Shown in pieces: positions 1 through 11,233 of a DNA stretch of 64,000 nucleotides. The translations under genes and the position numbers were made by a program. The first letter of the stretch is position 1; each line of letters begins with the position of its first letter. This DNA is from Cryptomeria japonica (Eukaryota; Streptophyta; Pinopsida; Cupressales; Cupressaceae), in NCBI RefSeq assembly GCF_030272615.1, contig NC_081413.1:563578010-563642009 (forward strand). The letters are read 5' to 3'. The notes beneath the pieces were generated by a model that was not told the origin of the DNA, did no database searches, and was given only the letters and a program-made list of their open reading frames with translations.

Positions 1-704
1 TACCAGATCATTGTAATACCTATTGATCTCTAACCACCTCAACAGTTGGAAAATCCCTTAACAGGGTAGCTCTAACTAGCTTACTGAAAATCCTTTAATA
101 GGGTGACTCAAATTCATTAAGTTCTTTAAATCCTCTAACAAGGTAACCTTTAATAGGGTTTAACCCTTAACCAAGTATCTTAGCCATCCCTTAACCAAGT
201 GATCCCTAGCAGGATCGGTTCCTAACATAACCTATTGTAATAAGTCTTTAACCAGACTAGGCTCCTAACAGAGCGGACTTCTAAAGAGTTCAAAACAGCT
301 TGTGGGTATTCATCCCCACCATGGTTTTTCCCAGTTGGGTTTCCACGTGAAAAAAATCTGTGTGTTATGTGTGGTGATTTTCATGTGATGGTTTAAGTGA
401 TTTGTGTCTGATGGTAAATCATGTTGAACTAGTTGCTATTGTATTTCTGATGACTGACTACCTGTTCATGCATAAGGGTGAAATGGAAGTGTAGTATTAG
501 GATTGTATGAAAAGATAAGTTTCAACCGGTTTATGCTTGTCTCAGCTATTCTGGGTTTTGTCGGTTGTACTTTGTTTAAGACCGGTATTATTGTTTGTCT
601 GCCAAAGCACAGTGTCTGCTGACTAATCAGATTCAAGAAAGTGTTTTTGCCTGTACTGATTCACCCCCCCCTCTTAATACCGGTTTGGTACTCATCGTTC
701 CTCA
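1..704 (+). repeat. Copia-type LTR, 3' part, cut by the window edge
   Basis: This stretch matches in layout the LTRs of the Copia element at 12818-31853 read on the opposite strand. It has the same series of CCTTAACAGGG-like short units, then a segment that includes CCACCATGGTTTTTCCC, then the block ending in CTGATTCACCCCCCCTCTTA. The LTR seems to end near TTCCTCA (704). The following bases (TGAGTTATCAGAATC) are a poor match to the tRNA-Met primer site, so it is unclear whether this is a solo LTR, a 3' LTR, or a 5' LTR followed by a break. The left end lies outside the window. Lineage is inferred from the LTR resemblance only. Confidence 0.6.
55..291. repeat. Array of about 12 micro-inverted repeats in the LTR
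   Basis: Consecutive short units have a loop close to CTAACA or TTAACC, flanked by arms that differ between units but stay complementary. Examples are CCCT/AGGG (55-66), AGCT/AGCT (68-81), CCT/AGG (132-143), GATCC/GGATC (201-216), GGTT/AACC (217-232), AGTCT/AGACT (243-258) and GCTC/GAGC (261-274). Comparable but more uniform units, mostly CCT/AGG, occur in the Copia LTRs near 13155-13370 and 30670-30890. The pairing is read directly; a function is not known. Confidence 0.7.
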
Positions 705-719
705 TTGAGTTATCAGAAT

Positions 720-1401
720 CTAGTTGAATTAAAAAGGAGACCTTTTTCGTCACCTATTGCAGAACCAAATGAAGAAGAAGCATATGATGTAGGGACATGC
801 ATAGAGGAGGACATCCCTTGTGAGGACAAAGACATTGACCCAAATTAATTAGTAGATGATATAGACACCCATATATGTGTTATAATCATAGTCTCTTATG
901 CTAATAAAGACATAAATCTATCTCTTGTGCTTCCAGGCCTTGTAGATTAGGGGCAATAGGAAATATCACACCTATATTGGTTCTAGAATGATGAAGCAAT
1001 AACAGAATTCTTTGGTGCATGTGAAGGGCTACACTACAGTGATCACAAGGTCATATTTACAATTGATCTAGACATAACAACATACTTTCAGGAAGCAGGT
1101 ACATCTAGTCACGATGATCTAGAAGAACCTAGAAGCAAGCACAAAGAGGGACTAGATGATTTGCCTATTGAGCAAGAAAGATCATCACTATTGGTCAAGA
1201 AATTAGAGGAAGTTAACCTTGGTGAAGGTGAAGTTGTACATAAAATCCACTTGGCAAAATCCTTGAAATCGGCAAAAAAGGAAAAATTTATTTAGTTTTT
1301 CAAGGAGAGAAAAGTAAACTTTTCCTAGTCATATGTCGACATGCCCAGATTGGATTCTGAACTTGTCTTACATCACCTGTCATTGCTTCCTTTAGGAAAA
1401 T
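720..1401 (+). pseudogene. Tat-type Gypsy pol, segment upstream of RT (host of the nested cluster)
   Basis: A + strand frame from about 759 reads an acidic stretch (EEEAYDVGTCIEED, then IPCEDKDID). After an interruption it ends in a segment with DMPRLDSELVLHHL. That motif corresponds to the conserved block (WSY.DMPGLDP..V.H.L) just upstream of RT in Tat/Athila Gypsy polyproteins. An in-frame TAG at 1326-1328 stands where this block normally has Trp. The frame stops at 1401 because a chromovirus inserted there, and the next part of the same polyprotein begins at 35963. Protease and gag are not recognisable to the left, where Copia LTR sequence takes over. Confidence 0.65.
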
Positions 1402-2718
1402 AGATGCATAGGCCAATGGGCTCCAGTGGTTTACTCATCCAAACAAAGACAACTCAACAAATGGTCCAATGTAATGATAAAATAAACTCAATGCATGATC
1501 AAGGAATGCAAACTCAAGAGGGTTTAGACTCACAAAGGTTGATGGAGATACAACTTCTCACATCATGCCCACACATATACCAACACACCACAAAACTCTA
1601 TGACACTTGTCTTTTGTCTTAAATGGGATGTTCAACACTCAAACATTTCATTCCCATGCCCCAAGGACTCCAACAATGCAGAAACAACACACCATTTGTT
1701 CACATATGCATCAAAGGTTATTGGCCCATTCACTAGGACTAAACCTAGTAGCCCTCATTTTAGGACTGCTTGGCAATAACCTTCCAAACTTACAAACGGC
1801 CCTCCAAAATTTTCATATTTTTAAATACCCATTAAGAATACCTAACATTCTTGGAAATGCCAAACCCTGACTCCTTTCACCAGGTCAAGCAACAACTGCT
1901 ATAGTAGGCCTAAATGACCAATTAGGTCACTTTTACAAAGCAAGTGTCCTTAATAGGCATGCACTCCTCAAGCCAATTATTGGGAAAGTTTTGCACACAT
2001 CCCAAAATACCAATTCCAACATGAACTTGTGCCTAACACCCTCTATATGGTCTTTGCAATCAGTTCTTCCTTATTCTAAGGCTAGTCACATAGGGATGCC
2101 TAGCCATCTATGCACTTTTCACCATGGAAACCACTTTCCCCTATTCTAGAACCACTAAAATATTAGAATACATACACAACCCCTTCATTACACCAAAATC
2201 AGACTTTCCTACCTGTGCAATGAGGAGAAATATTGCATTCTTGATGAAACCCCTAGGTTTCAAGGGTTTTAGGACAATTTTCATAAAAATAAATGGATCT
2301 CCTTCAAATCAGCACCAAATTTAGTCAGACCATTGCTAGAGGAAAGATAATTTGTCATACCACACCTTCCAATAGGTTTCAATTCAATTTTGATCTGTAC
2401 GAAGCTGTACCAGATGTTTGTTATGCGTGAAAAGTAGGAATCTTGAGGAAACAATGGCAAGTTTGCATTCAATTCTCCACAAAATCATCAAAACCATTAC
2501 AATGGCATGCCCAAATGCCTTATAATGCCTCTTGGGCCTTTTACAACCGAAATCAATTAATTTTTGAATTATTTGACCGTTGGCATTTGATTACAATAAT
2601 GATCATGTTGTCAAGTGATCTCTCTCACCTTGACAAACATAACAAACATTATCATAGGCTTATACAAATTGGATAGTTAGACCACACATGGTCTAGACCC
2701 CTAGGAATATTACTGAAT

Positions 2719-3905
2719 TGTTGGCCATTTAGTGGAATTTATTATGTGTTGCATTGATGTCAACACTAGCTGATTGGATGCTATACTGGTACCCTTCTGG
2801 TCCCGGTAGGTTAAGTGGTTTCTGGTTGATTTGGATCTGGCATGATCTGGTAGACTCTAGTATAGTTTGGTGATGGAATTGAATTATTCATGATACTCAT
2901 TCTCATATTTCATCAATTGGTTTTGGTTTGGTGATCGGATGCCATCCTTCTTGCTTAGAAGCTTGGCTTCTAGTTCCAGCGAGGGTTTCATCAGCAAAGC
3001 TTTTGATGAAGATCTTGGATGAATTGCATAAGTAGTGTTGGTGTATCTTCTGGTGGAGTTTCAGGATGTTGTTGGTGATCATGTTCGAGACTTAGTAGAT
3101 GGAGATCGTTGCTATAGCGTATGGACCTATACTAGGTCCCGGTTGATCTAGGTTATGAACTAATTCTAATATAATGTGTGGATTGGACCTCTCGATGTAT
3201 TTTTGGGATGTATTATGTATTGGATATTATTTGTTTGGTCTAAGGCTAATGTGGTTTCTAATTATGTAATCGGTTTATTAGTTGGTGGCCGACCTAATTG
3301 TTTATGGTCAAGGGTTTGTATATATAAATGTAAGATCTCATTGTAGATCATCATGGTTATGGTTAGAGGTCATGGTCAAAGAATGTAATGTGAATATAAT
3401 GTAATATCATTCAAGCAAAGGATTTGGTCGATCATTGGAGATCGAATTGGGTATATGTAAGAGGATTTAGTCCTTTGATATTGAGCTTAACTGGAACTAT
3501 ACTCTGGCATAGGAGATGCTATCTTTTGCAGTTCAACACTTTTGTGGATTGTAGTCTGGATCTCTATATAGTCAGTGAGGCTCCTTTTGTGATGAGAAAT
3601 GCGCTCTAGGTTGTTGGCCTTTTTGCAAGTGCAGGCCCCTCAATTGTAATTCACATACTCACTACAGAAGTATTATTTGACTGTGGGTAGGTTTCTCACT
3701 GTGGTTTTTTCCTTTATCAGGTTTTACATGTATAAATCTTGGTGTCATGTGGATGGTTTTTATTTTGTGATTATTGTTTATGCTTAATTGGTTTAACTGC
3801 TATTATGGTATTAATGTTTTGGGTTCCAACATTAAAGTTTTAAATTACTAATAGTTCTGATAATTTGCCCCTCAATTGTCTTCGGTCTATTTGAATTGTC
3901 TAACA
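2719..3905 (+). repeat. 5' LTR of Copia A
   Basis: It begins TGTTGGCCATTTAGTGG and ends in TGTCTAACA. The 3' copy starts TGTTGGCCATTTGGTGG at 8543 and ends in ATCTAACA at 10541. A + strand open frame of 61 codons at 3424-3609 lies in R/U5 and is not considered a gene. Confidence 0.9.
3319..3329 (+). promoter_or_regulatory. Putative TATA box of the Copia A LTR
   Basis: TATATATAAAT lies about 600 bases into the LTR and is conserved in the 3' copy near 9155-9166. Its place inside both LTRs fits a U3 promoter. Activity is not known. Confidence 0.5.
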
Positions 3906-3907
3906 AT

Positions 3908-3919
3908 TGATATCAGAGC
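3908..3919 (+). other. Primer-binding site of Copia A
   Basis: TGATATCAGAGC lies two bases after the 5' LTR. It differs by one G-to-A change from TGGTATCAGAGC, the usual plant primer site complementary to the 3' end of initiator tRNA-Met. Confidence 0.85.
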
Positions 3920-3963
3920 TTTGGTCCTCTCTGTGGAAAGATTAACCACTTGAGGAAGATATT

Positions 3964-5196
3964 ATGGCAACTAACAGTTCGAGTTCATCCAGTTCTTTTG
4001 GAGCTATCTTTTGGAGGGATATTTTGAGGCTTGATGGAACAAATTACACAGTATGGAAGATTCAAATGGAGACTCATATGAGAAGTCTTGGCAAGGAGAT
4101 TTCAGAGATCACACAGAATGGTGTTACACCTTTTAATCTGGGATCTGGCAATCCTCCTCTAGAAAACCTAGATAAGGAGCTTGAGAATGATTTTAGAGCA
4201 AGAGAAGCCCTCGTGTGTGCACTTTCTAATCAGCAAATAATGGGATTAACAGACCAATCATGGACTGGTAATGAAGGTGACCCTATAGTGAAGATTGCTA
4301 AACTTGATGGTTACTGGGTGAGATATGAAAACCTGAAGATGGAATAAGATGAAAGGATTACTGCATTCATGGAAAGGGTAAATGAGATTGTTATAGGAAT
4401 TCAAAGTTGTGGCGGAACTCTGAGAGAAGATAAAATTATTTCTAAAGTCCTAAGAGCCCTACCATAGGCTTACAAAATTAAGGCTATTGCTATTAATGAG
4501 TTGAGAACAATGGCTAATACATCTATCAACAGAGATACTTTGGTTGGGAAACTATCTGCTTTTGAGCTTGAAGAATTTGGACCTTCTGGAGTTGTAAAGT
4601 CTGAACCTGATTTTCATGCATCTACATCTACAACCAGTAAGCAAGACTGGAAAGATTTATATGCAAAGGAATTAGAACATATGAAGAGAGAAGATGATGA
4701 GTTTGAGCAACTTGAAGCACTATTTGCTAGAAGAGTACCTAAAGGACCGATAGGAAGTAAGTATGAAGGAAAAACACCTTTTAAATGTTTTGCATGTAAT
4801 AAGATTGGTCATTTTGCATCTAGATGTCCTGAAAGGAATTCAAGTTTTGAAGAAAGAGCTAGAAGATCATTTAATCCTAACCCTGGATATCAGAACAAGT
4901 ATAAGTATAAGAAAAACAGATATAAATCATGCTACATAAAAGATGAGGAAGGCATTACTAATTCTAATGATGAATTGGCAGAAGACTCTACTAGTGGTTT
5001 CGGTAATGGGAAGGAATGGGTGTTCTTGGCTATAAAAGAAGATGATCCGGCATTAGAAGAGAATGTACTTGAAGAGAAGGCACTTCTTGCTAAAATTGAA
5101 GATAAGGATGAATGGGTAATTGGCAGCGGTTGTTCACATCATATGACTGGAGATAAAAGAAGTTTTTGTCTTTGCAAGAATTTGATGTCGGTCTAG
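3964..5196 (+). pseudogene. Copia A gag and protease
   Basis: The frame starts at ATG 3964 with a Ser-rich leader, followed by LDGTNYTVWKIQMETHM, the N-terminal signature of Copia gag (DUF4219/UBN2 type). Stops interrupt it at 4345 (TAA) and 4465 (TAG). From 4501 it reopens and contains a CCHC zinc knuckle, CFACNKIGHFASRC, that would bind genomic RNA. The retropepsin motif follows as WVIGSGCSHHM; the catalytic Asp of the usual DSG is Gly here, so the protease is inactive. A frameshift near 5195 breaks the link to the next domain. Confidence 0.88.
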
Positions 5197-5199
5197 TTA

Positions 5200-6340
5200 G
5201 ATTTGGAGATGAAAAAGCTTGTATGATCAAAGGAAAAGGGACTATATCATTTGGATGGTAAGAACAATACTGGCAATGTTTATTATATTGAAGGTTTAAA
5301 GCATAATCTTTTGAGTGTAGGAGAATTCAGAGATAAAAAAATCCAATTACAGTTCAAGAATGGAAAATGGAAAATCATTAACATATCTAGTTTGGAGATT
5401 GCAATCGGTACACAAATAAAAGGTAATATATTTTATTTGAACTCTAGTGAGAAGAAATGTTTGATTACAAAGGTTTATGAGAGTTGGCTATGGCATAAAA
5501 GGTTGTGTCATGTGAATTTGGATTGCATTGTAAAGATTAGTTCAACTAAGGTAGTTAGTTATATACCTAAGATTATGAAGCCCTATAATCCGGTATGTAA
5601 AGAATGTTAAATGGGTAAATAGGTCAGAACCTCTTTTAGAAGTATACAAGATAAATCAAATGATGTTCTTGATCTTATCCATACTGGTTTGTGTGGCCCT
5701 GCTAGAGTTAAAAGTTTTCAAGGTGATAGATATTTCATGCTAGTCATTGATGATTATTCTAGAATGATGTGGGTTAATTTTCTAAAAGAAAAATTTGAAG
5801 TATTTGAAAAGTTTAAAATCTTAAGACTAAAGTGGAAAGTGAGACAATATTGAAGATTAAATGTTTGAGGTGAGATCATGGTGGAGAATTCACATCCGGT
5901 GAGTTTAATAACTTTTGTGAGAAGCATGGTATAAGAAGACAATTTTCTGCTCCTCGGACACCTCAGCAAAATGGAGTAGTGGAAAGGAAGAGCATAACTA
6001 TCTTAGATGTTGCTAGAACAATGATGATGGAAGCTAGTCTACCTCATATCTACTGGAGAGAAGTAGTGAGCACATCGGTTTATACATTGAACAGAGTACA
6101 TATCAAAGGAGAAACCGGTAAGACACCTTATGAATTATGATATGGCAATACACCTACAATCAAGTATTTCAGAATTTTTGGTAATAAATTTTATATTAGG
6201 AGAGATTATATCATTGGGAAATTTGATCCTAGATGTGATGAAGGCATATTTCTTGGTTATTCTAATGAAAGCAAAGCATATAGATGTTATAATAAGAGAT
6301 TGCAAAGAATTATGGAGAATGCTAATGTCAAAGTAGATGA
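5200..6340 (+). pseudogene. Copia A GAG-pre-integrase and integrase
   Basis: The 5251-5610 frame holds the GAG-pre-integrase domain (EGLKHNLLSVGEF, then WHKRLCHVN with the zinc-binding His pair and CKEC at the end). Two nonsense codons follow at 5608-5610 (TAA) and 5620-5622 (TAG). The catalytic core continues to 6130 with recognisable VIDDYS and HGGEF blocks and VVERKS around the catalytic Glu. The segment after TPYEL is broken by TGA near 6137. The C-terminal part runs through a KAYRCYNKR block in another frame. Confidence 0.85.
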
Positions 6341-8162
6341 GCTGAACAAAAGTCAAATCAGAGTTTATGAGAAGGAACCGGTAGTGGAAATGATTATATC
6401 TGAACCGGTAGCACCTTTACCAGAACAGAGTGTTGAACTAGTTACTCCAGCAGTATCAGAGAATTCTACAGTAACTGAAGAACAGGGAAGAGGAACAGAA
6501 AGTCAGAAGACTCCTAGGTATGTGAGATTGAATCATTCAGAAGATCAGATCATTGGGGATAAGAACAATGGAGTGATGACAAGAAGAAGACTGGCAACTA
6601 ATGAGGTATGTTTAATTTCACAAGTTGAACCGGTATCATTAATTGAGGCATGTAAAGATGAATATTCGTTGAAAGCTATGGAAGGAGAATTATATCAGAT
6701 TGAGAAAAATAACACATGGACCTTGGTTCCTCGGCCTAAAGATAAAAATATTATTTGAGCTAACTGGGTTTTTAGGAATAAATTGAATGAGGATGGTCAA
6801 GTTATAAGGAATAAGGCTAGATTGGTTTGTAAAGGATATTCTCGTAAGGAAGGAATTGATTATGGAGAGACTTTTGCACCTATAGCTAGGATTGAAGTTG
6901 TAAGATTATTTATTGCCTATGTTGATTATAAAAACTACAAGGTTTATCAGATGGATGTTAAATGTGCATTTTTGAATGGGGATCTTGATGAGGAAGTTTA
7001 TATTGAGAAACCTGATGGCTTTTCACTATCAAATGATACAGATATGTTTTGCAGGTTAAGGAAAGCTTTATATGGATTGAAACAAGCACCTAGAGATTTC
7101 TATGCAAGGTTGGATAAATATCTCTTGAAGCTTTTTTTACTAAGGGAAGTGCTGACAGTAATTTATATTATAAGATCACTGACGATGATATACTAATTAT
7201 TGAAGTATTTGTTGATGACATTATTTTTGGAGGTGAAGATAAGTTATGCATAGAATTTTCTAAGAATACAGAGAAAGAATTTGAGATGTCTATGATTGGT
7301 GAGATTAATTTTTTCTTAGCTTTGTAGATTACCCAGACTGACAAAGGTATTTTTATCTGTCAAACTAAATATGCTAAGGAATTGTTGAAAAAATTTGGTA
7401 TGGGAGATTCTAAACCGGTAAGTACTCCTATGATTACAAGTGAGAAATTGACAAGAAAAGATGTTTTTGCACCGGTAAATCCTACAAGATACAAATCTAT
7501 GATTGGAGGTCTACTTTATTTGACTCAAACTAGGCCTGACATTATGAATGTTGTTTGTATTGTTTCAAGATTTCAGAGTGATCCTAGAGAAAATTATGAG
7601 ATTGCGGTGAAAAGAATTTTTAGATACTTGCAAGGTACATCAGATTATGGCTTGTGGTACCCTAAGGATGATAACTTTACTTTATGTGCATATACCGATG
7701 TTGATTGGACTAGAGATGTTGATAATCAGAAAAGTACTTCTGATAGAGCTTTCTTTCTTGGAAAGAAGTTAGTTTCATGGATCAACAAGAAATAGTCATG
7801 TACTTCTTTATCTACTGCTAAAGTTGAGTATGTTGTTGTTGCTACTAACTGTAAGCAAGTTGTATGGATGAAGCAAATGTTGAAGGATATAAAAAATGGA
7901 TTGTGACGTACCGGTAGTTATTCACTATGATAACTGTGCTGCTATTGATATATCAAAGAATCTGGTATTTCATTCTAAAACAAAGCACATATCTATCAAG
8001 TATAACTTTTTGAAAGAAAAAGTGGAAGCAATTAAAGCTAGACTGGTTTATGTGAACACTAAAGAGTAGATTGCATATATTTTCACTAAACCTTTGCCCA
8101 AGGAATCATTTGAGTACCCAAGAGATAGATTGGGAGTTTCGACCCCTCTGGTAGAGACTTGA
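6300..8162 (+). pseudogene. Copia A reverse transcriptase and RNase H
   Basis: After a variable linker (6300-6640) the RT begins with the block leading into NNTWTLVPRPKDK. It continues after a TGA near 6757 with [29 protein letters not shown] and [10 protein letters not shown], all diagnostic of Copia RT. A frameshift after 7110 leads into FVDDIIFGG near 7207, the YVDD active-site box with Phe for Tyr. RNase H follows as YTDVDWTRDVDNQKSTS, normally with DADWAG. TAG codons lie at 7325-7327, 7793-7795 and 8067-8069. The C-terminus has the typical HISIKY and FTKPLP blocks and ends at TGA 8160-8162. Confidence 0.88.
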
Positions 8163-8528
8163 TTGATGCGATTTGGCATCAGTCCGACATGCATTATCAG
8201 AGTTACTATGCATTCTGGCACTGATGTGGGATGCTACTACTCAGGGGGAGTAGTCAACTTTGTGATTCAATGGTTTATGTTTTTGCTTTGATATTTTTGT
8301 CAGATTTCTAGCATTGATGTCAAAGGGGAAGAGATATTGATGTGAAAAAGAAAAAGAAAGAAAAATAAAAAATCATAGGGGGAGAGATATGAAAAAGAAA
8401 AAGTAGAGGGAGAGATATTGAAATTTAGAGCTGTTTATGGGACATTGTTGGTTGTCTTCCATTGGGGGAGACTTGTTTGGCATTTCTTGGTACTTAGATG
8501 TTTTTCACATCTAGTGTTTCTATCAATG

Positions 8529-8542
8529 CCAAAGGGGGAGAT
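8529..8542 (+). other. Polypurine tract of Copia A
   Basis: CCAAAGGGGGAGAT directly precedes the 3' LTR and would prime plus-strand DNA synthesis. A related purine tract (CATAGGGGGAGAG) lies upstream near 8375-8390. The 366 bases between the RNase H stop and this tract hold no gene. Confidence 0.85.
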
Positions 8543-10541
8543 TGTTGGCCATTTGGTGGAACTGATTATGTGTTGCATTGATATTTTGTCATTGATGTCA
8601 ATGCTAGCTAATTGGATGCTTTACTGACACCCTGCAAGTCCTAGTAGGTTGAGTGGTTTATGGTTGATTTGGAACTGGAATGATCTGATAGACTCTGGTA
8701 TAGTTTGGTGATGGAATTGACTTATTCATGATACTCATGCTCATATTTGGTCAGTTGGTTTTGGTTTGGTGATCGGATGCCATCCTGCTTGCTTAGAAGC
8801 TTGGCTTCTAGTTCTAGCAAGGGTTTCACTGACAGAGCTTTTGATGAAGATCTTTGATGAATTGCATAAGTAGTGTTGGTGCAGCTTCTAGTGGAGTTCC
8901 AGGATGTTGTTGGTGATCATGTTTGAGACTTGGTGGATGGAGATCATTGCTATAGCGTGTGGACCTATACGGGGTCCCGGTTAATCTAGGTTATGGACCG
9001 GCTTTAATGTAATGTGTGGATTGGACCTCTCAATATATTTTTGAGATATCTTATGTGTTGGATATTATTTGTTTGGTCTAAGGATGACATGGCTTGTAAT
9101 TATGTAATCAGTTTATTATCTGGTGGCCGACCTAATTTTTATGGTCGAGGGTTTGTATATATAAATGTAAGATCTCATTGTAGATCATCATGGTTATCAT
9201 TAGAGGTCATGGTCAAATAATGTAATGTGTGAATTATGTAATATCATTCAGGTAGAGGAGTTGGTCGATCATTGGAGATCGAAATGGGTATATGTAAGAG
9301 GATTTAGTTCTATGGTATTGAGCTTAACCGAAACTGTACTCAGGCATAGGACATGTTATCTTTTGTAGTTCAACACTACTCTGGATTTTAGTATGGATCT
9401 CTATGTAGTCAGTGTATATGGTGAAAATGGATAACAATAATAACAAGATTGAAAGGCTAAATGAATTCAACCACAAAAAACCTAGCCTAACAACAACAAA
9501 GATCCACCATAACATATGAAGATTACCTAAGACAATGCAAATAAAACAAAATCACAAAGATTATACCATCACATGTCCAATAGGGTTTTGATCTCCATTC
9601 TTCCTATCTCCATTGATCTTGCTTGATATATATTTGCTCTCAGATTTTATATGCACAAGAGCTCAACAAAGAACGGAATGTGGTTGCAAGTATGATCGTA
9701 TTGTAGCCAAGTCTTCAAGATTAGTCATTAGGGTTTGATAATGAAGAAAGCATCTCCTTAAATAGAAGACACAATATGAAATGGAGGGATAAGATTGAGA
9801 GGTGTAAAAGAAGGGGGGCTATGATTAGAGGGTAGGTAGAAGAAATAATAAAATAATGAAAGAGGTAGGTAGTGTAGGAATTAAGAGATGAATGACATGT
9901 GTCATGGGTAGAAAAAGGCTAATGAATTAATTAAATAAATAAAGAATTATTTAATTAATAGAAGAAGTGGGATCAATTAAATAAATAAATATTTATTTAA
10001 TTTAGGAAAAGGATAATTTAAATAAACAAATGTATTTATTTAAATGAGAAATAAGGCTAGAAGAGGATAAATGAATTAATTAAATAAGTAAAGATTTATT
10101 TAATTAATAGAAGAATTAGGCTTAGATAATTAAATAAATAAAATATTTATTTAATTAAACTGGACAATTTTGGGTGTCTACAGTCAATGAGGCTCCTTTT
10201 GTGATGAGCACTGTGCTCTAGGTTGTTGGCCTTCCTGCAAGTGCAAGACCCTCGATTGTAATTCACATACTTACAACATAAGTATTATCTGACTGTGGGT
10301 AGGATTCCCGACGTAGTTTTTCCCTTTACCAGGTTTTACACATATAAATATTGGTGTCATGTGGATGGTTTTTATTTAGTGATTATTGTTTATGCTGAAT
10401 TGGTTTAACTGCTATTCTAGTATTAATATTTTGGGTTTTGGCATTAAAATTATAAATTGCTAGTAGTTTTGGTAATCTATGACAACTGATTCACCCCCAT
10501 GTCCCTCTCAGTTGTCTTCTGGTTATTTGAACTATCTAACA
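8543..10541 (+). repeat. 3' LTR of Copia A, carrying a solo Tat LTR
   Basis: It is homologous to 2719-3905 from TGTTGGCC to ATCTAACA. It is interrupted at 9413-10182 by another LTR flanked by a five-base duplication. Without the insert it is about 1.2 kb, matching the 5' copy. Confidence 0.88.
9413..10182 (-). mobile_element. Solo LTR of a Tat-type Gypsy family
   Basis: It runs from TGTATATGGTGAAAATGG to GGGTGTCTACA and matches the LTRs at 14064-14888 and 24684-25508 throughout. Flanks are GTCAG (9408-9412) and GTCAA (10183-10187), a target duplication with one change; the Copia 5' LTR shows GTCAGTGAGG at the same spot. No internal sequence is present, so this is the product of LTR-LTR recombination. 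Near 9926-10158 it holds AT-rich inverted repeats like those of its relatives. Confidence 0.88.
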
Positions 10542-10741
10542 TGAACAACATTTCACATCAAGTCATATGGACCCTTATTAACTAAAACAACAAAAAAAAG
10601 ACTTAGTGGCTTGTAGCCTTACAAGTAGGCCTCAAGACCTTACAAAATACTATGAAATGGTCATAAGACTTTATTACAATGCTAAAATAAGAACCATGAA
10701 TAGATCCCTTTGGATCCAAATATCTTCAAGCCTAGGTGCTC

Positions 10742-11218
10742 CTACACCATACTTCCCTGGTGGATAAAAAAACAATTCCCTTGAGTGGCTAGGTCTGCAA
10801 CTGTGGTACCATACTTGATGATATTTTCCTTTGTCATCCAAGTAGCTTCAGCATCTAGAATTCCTTCCCATTTAACAAGATACTCTTTATAGGTGCCCTT
10901 CCTTGTCTTCTTTATAACCTTGGAATCAAGGATGCATTCAAGTTGCAAAGTCTTTCTTGGAGGTAGGTCTTTGACCCAATCACTGTCATCTTCAGCATTC
11001 TCAATACCTGCAACATCATCTACAATAGTAGACCCTCTGAATGGAAATAAATCAGACACATTGAAAATGGGAGAGATACCAAGACCTGGAGGCAATTCAA
11101 TCTCATATGCATTTGCCCCAAATTTGTGCACCACCCGGCAAGGACTAATCTTCTTCATAAGGAGCTTTGTGGGATGACCCTTAGGTAGCCTTTCCTTTTT
11201 TAGATAATCCATGACCAA
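10742..11218 (-). pseudogene. Chromovirus integrase C-terminus with chromodomain
   Basis: The 158-codon frame begins within the integrase C-terminal region (RVVHKFGANAYEIELP, then FNVSDLFPF, as in GPY/F-type integrases). It ends with a chromodomain at about residues 95-140 (LECILDSKVIKK, then EYLVKWEGILDAEATW). Chromodomains at this place define the chromovirus clade and are thought to steer integration to marked chromatin. The stop codon lies inside the 3' LTR. This segment has no internal stop. Confidence 0.9.
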
Positions 11219-11233
11219 TTATCCTACCTTGAA

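Larger units (their letters stand above)
2719..10541 (+). mobile_element. Copia retrotransposon A
   Basis: This is a complete but decayed Copia element: 5' LTR 2719-3905, primer site, gag, protease, integrase, RT and RNase H in Copia order (integrase before RT), polypurine tract, 3' LTR 8543-10541. The target duplication is TGAAT (2714-2718) and TGAAC (10542-10546), one mismatch. It sits in the chromovirus 3' LTR; the empty site is visible in the 5' LTR copy. The 3' LTR is longer because it carries a solo Tat LTR. Confidence 0.9.
1402..10749 (-). repeat. 3' LTR of the chromovirus, split by a Copia element
   Basis: The LTR sequence occupies 1402-2718 and 10542-10749, and the gap is the Copia element at 2719-10541. 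The intact 5' LTR copy shows the uninterrupted site near 35745-35760 (GGAACATGATTGGACAACATT), which confirms the insertion point. In element orientation the LTR starts TGGTGTAGGAG at 10749. The chromovirus integrase frame runs a few codons into it and uses its TAG as stop. Open frames of 60-90 codons inside the LTR have no recognisable product. Confidence 0.85.

Noticed and set aside
1404-2676. Short open frames (60-90 codons), repeated at 34397-35751
   Set aside because: Both sets lie in the two LTR copies of the chromovirus and are alike only because the LTRs are homologous; no domain is seen.
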